34,055 bases of DNA, from NCBI RefSeq assembly GCF_001043915.1, contig NZ_LABX01000159.1, positions 1-34,055 of the forward strand, given 5' to 3'. The DNA comes from Methylobacterium aquaticum. GTDB taxonomy: Bacteria; Pseudomonadota; Alphaproteobacteria; Rhizobiales; Beijerinckiaceae. The position numbers were made by a program, and so were the translations under genes. The notes beneath the pieces were generated by a model. The model saw only the letters and a list, made by a program, of their open reading frames with translations. It was not told where the DNA came from and made no database searches. This document shows positions 32,895 through 34,055 of the stretch, in pieces. Numbering within the stretch: the stretch's first letter is position 1; every line of letters begins with the position of its first letter.

Positions 32895-33839
32895 TCACGC
32901 CGCGAGGTCGTGCGGCGCCTCCCCGCCTGCCGGAGAGTTGTCCTGCACCGTGGCAGGCGAGGGTAAATAATCGGCGAGCATCGGCCACAGGTGCCACTGC
33001 TCCGGCCGGCCCGAGATGGCGGCCTGGATGTGCCGGCGCATGATGCTGGCCACCTGCGCCCGCTCCTCGGGCGCCTGCCCGCGCACCTCGAAGGGCTGGC
33101 CGAGGCGGATGGTGTCGCCGTGGTCGTCCATGGTGGTGGCGACCGGCACCACCGTCGCACCGGTGAGGCGGGCCAGCGTGTCGGCGCCGAAGGCGAAGCG
33201 GAAGGGCAGCCCGAACATCGGCATCTCGGCCGGGGCGCCGTAGGACGGGTCGAGGTCGCAGAACACCACGATCACCGCGCCCTTCTGGCCGAAGCGCACC
33301 GCGGACAGGAAGTCGGCCTTGTTGCCGACGTTCAGGAAGCGCACGTCGACATCGACCTCGCGCAGGCGCTCGATGACCTCGGTCTCCAGGGCCATGTCGT
33401 CGCGCTGGCGCAGGACCAGCATCGGCCGGCCGGGAAAGTAGCGCAGCATCAGGGCGGCGAGGCCGAGCACGTAGGCGCCCATGTGGAGGGGCGCCAGGAT
33501 CACCGGCCGGCCGGTCGCCGCGACACGCTCCATCACCGCCGGATCGGTGACCGTCACCCGGGCGATGTCGCGCAGGATGGCGGCGACCGGGCGCTTGTGC
33601 AGGGCGCACCACTCGATCTCGGAGGCCATGTCGTGGTGCGTCGCTTCGCGCGAGAGGCGCGACGCCTCGCGGCGCGGCAGGCGCAGGACGCTTTCGAAGG
33701 TGGCCGTGAAGCCATCCCCATCGATCTGGCCGAGGAGACGGCGGCCGGTGACCAGGGCGCGCAGGGCGCGCCGGCGCCAGGCGAGCGGCAGGCTCGCGAG
33801 GCGGGCATAGGTCCAGGGAATGTGCGGGGCGTTGCTCAT
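32895..33839 (-). CDS. LpxL-like acyltransferase homologue in the peptide export operon
   Basis: A 314-residue protein of the lysophospholipid/lipid A acyltransferase (LPLAT) superfamily. The region PVILAPLHMGAYVLG aligns with the HxxxxD/E catalytic block: His119 is kept, but the acidic residue five positions later is Val124. VFCDLDPSYG corresponds to the later family motif, then FGLPFRFAFG and TGATVVPV match the usual fold. There is no clear N-terminal membrane helix, unlike many LpxL proteins. It lies between the Cys-rich peptide gene (67 bases) and the HlyD gene (21 bases), all on one strand. It could acylate the peptide, act on a lipid, or be a binding-only relative. Family confident, activity uncertain. 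Confidence 0.85.
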   Translation of the reverse strand: MSNAPHIPWTYARLASLPLAWRRRALRALVTGRRLLGQIDGDGFTATFESVLRLPRREASRLSREATHHDMASEIEWCALHKRPVAAILRDIARVTVTDPAVMERVAATGRPVILAPLHMGAYVLGLAALMLRYFPGRPMLVLRQRDDMALETEVIERLREVDVDVRFLNVGNKADFLSAVRFGQKGAVIVVFCDLDPSYGAPAEMPMFGLPFRFAFGADTLARLTGATVVPVATTMDDHGDTIRLGQPFEVRGQAPEERAQVASIMRRHIQAAISGRPEQWHLWPMLADYLPSPATVQDNSPAGGEAPHDLAA

Positions 33840-33841
33840 CA

Positions 33842-33868
33842 GAACTCTGTCCTTGGAACTCTGTCCTT
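33842..33868. repeat. Duplicated ribosome-binding segment before the acyltransferase gene
   Basis: On the minus strand AAGGACAGAGTTC occurs twice (33868-33856 and 33854-33842), one base apart. The copy nearer the gene places AGGA 10 bases before the ATG at 33839. The exact 13-base repeat suggests a recent tandem duplication. Confidence 0.7.
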
Positions 33869-33889
33869 TTGGGCGAACGGCCCCGCACG

Positions 33890-33908
33890 GATCCGCCGCT
33901 AGCGGATC
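33890..33908 (-). terminator. Hairpin overlapping the peptide stop codon (candidate attenuator)
   Basis: GATCCGC and GCGGATC form a perfect 7-bp stem over a 5-base loop, beginning inside the TGA stop of the peptide gene. With no T-run it is more likely a partial terminator or mRNA-stabilising hairpin that lets the precursor be made in excess over the downstream proteins. Confidence 0.5.
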
Positions 33909-34041
33909 AGCACTTCTTGGACTTGGAGCTGCCGCAGGTCGGGGCCGGCGGGCAGGCCGGAGCGCAGGGCGGGGGGCAGCAGACCGGGGCGCAGCAGCCG
34001 CCAGCGACGGTGCCGAGGGTGGCGAGGTTCAGCTTCTTCAT
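33907..34041 (-). CDS. Cys/Pro-rich double-glycine-leader peptide (candidate exported precursor)
   Basis: A 44-residue gene too short for routine calling. A strong AGGAGA site lies 6 bases before the ATG. The leader MKKLNLATLGTVAGG ends in Gly-Gly. It has hydrophobic residues at -4 (Val), -7 (Leu) and -12 (Leu) from the cut, the pattern C39 peptidases recognise. The predicted 29-residue core has eight cysteines spaced CC-x3-CC-x3-C-x3-C-x5-C-x7-C, eight prolines, and a basic end (SSKSKKC). Four disulfides, metal binding or enzymatic modification are possible. The C39 exporter is in the same operon. No known family was recognised. Only 14 bases of upstream sequence are in the window, so its promoter and any sister peptide lie outside. 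Confidence 0.85.
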   Translation of the reverse strand: MKKLNLATLGTVAGGCCAPVCCPPPCAPACPPAPTCGSSKSKKC

Positions 34042-34055
34042 GATGTCTCTCCTGT

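Noticed and set aside
1..34055. CRISPR array, tRNA or rRNA genes, integrase or transposase, classical insertion sequence
   Set aside because: No regularly spaced identical repeats, no tRNA-like cloverleaf, no recognisable recombinase motif on either strand by reading.

Overview
The window reads as chromosomal DNA of a very GC-rich alphaproteobacterium. Nearly every third codon base is G or C. The gene content (YejA/YejB importer, HrpB helicase, NudC, PAS-GGDEF-EAL protein, GalU/GalE, MltB-type lytic transglycosylase) and a dispersed intergenic repeat resemble Methylobacterium or a close relative. That assignment is an inference from content, not a database match. No rRNA, tRNA, CRISPR array, phage genes or intact insertion sequence was seen.

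Layout. 1-4.4 kb: end of an oligopeptide ABC importer operon with two tandem solute-binding proteins (the first cut by the window edge) and a YejB permease. 4.5-7.4 kb (minus strand): SRAP abasic-site protein, CorA transporter, YbaK-type tRNA deacylase and a small His/Met-rich secreted protein, with a strong nested palindrome among them. 7.6-12.6 kb (plus): HrpB helicase and a PAS-GGDEF-EAL cyclic-di-GMP protein. 12.7-15.5 kb (minus): a nudC / DapA-family / inositol-monophosphatase-family operon. 15.6-20.9 kb: a divergent partial type II secretion locus (GspC-like, GspM, GspL on minus; GspE, GspF on plus), then a small secreted four-cysteine protein. 21.3-25.6 kb: galU divergent from galE, a lytic transglycosylase and a class II aldolase. 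25.6-28.0 kb: a DUF4267-like membrane protein between two copies of the repeat, then a TolC-family outer-membrane protein. 28.0-29.3 kb: an ArsR-family regulator divergent from a short-chain dehydrogenase across a clear operator-like palindrome.

The most unusual part is the minus-strand operon from 34041 down to 29399. It begins with a 44-residue Cys/Pro-rich peptide whose 15-residue leader (MKKLNLATLGTVAGG) fits the double-glycine consensus. An LpxL-type acyltransferase homologue with a degenerate catalytic motif, an HlyD/CvaA-type membrane-fusion protein and an ABC exporter with an intact N-terminal C39 peptidase domain follow. The TolC gene about 1.4 kb past the end of the exporter could complete the envelope-spanning channel. 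The simplest reading is a peptide synthesis and export system: precursor expressed, possibly modified, leader cut by C39 after Gly-Gly, 29-residue eight-cysteine core secreted. A hairpin right after the peptide stop codon and a duplicated ribosome-binding segment before the next gene suggest tuned stoichiometry.

A second observation is a family of about 120-bp intergenic repeats (three near-complete copies and one fragment) that no gene explains.
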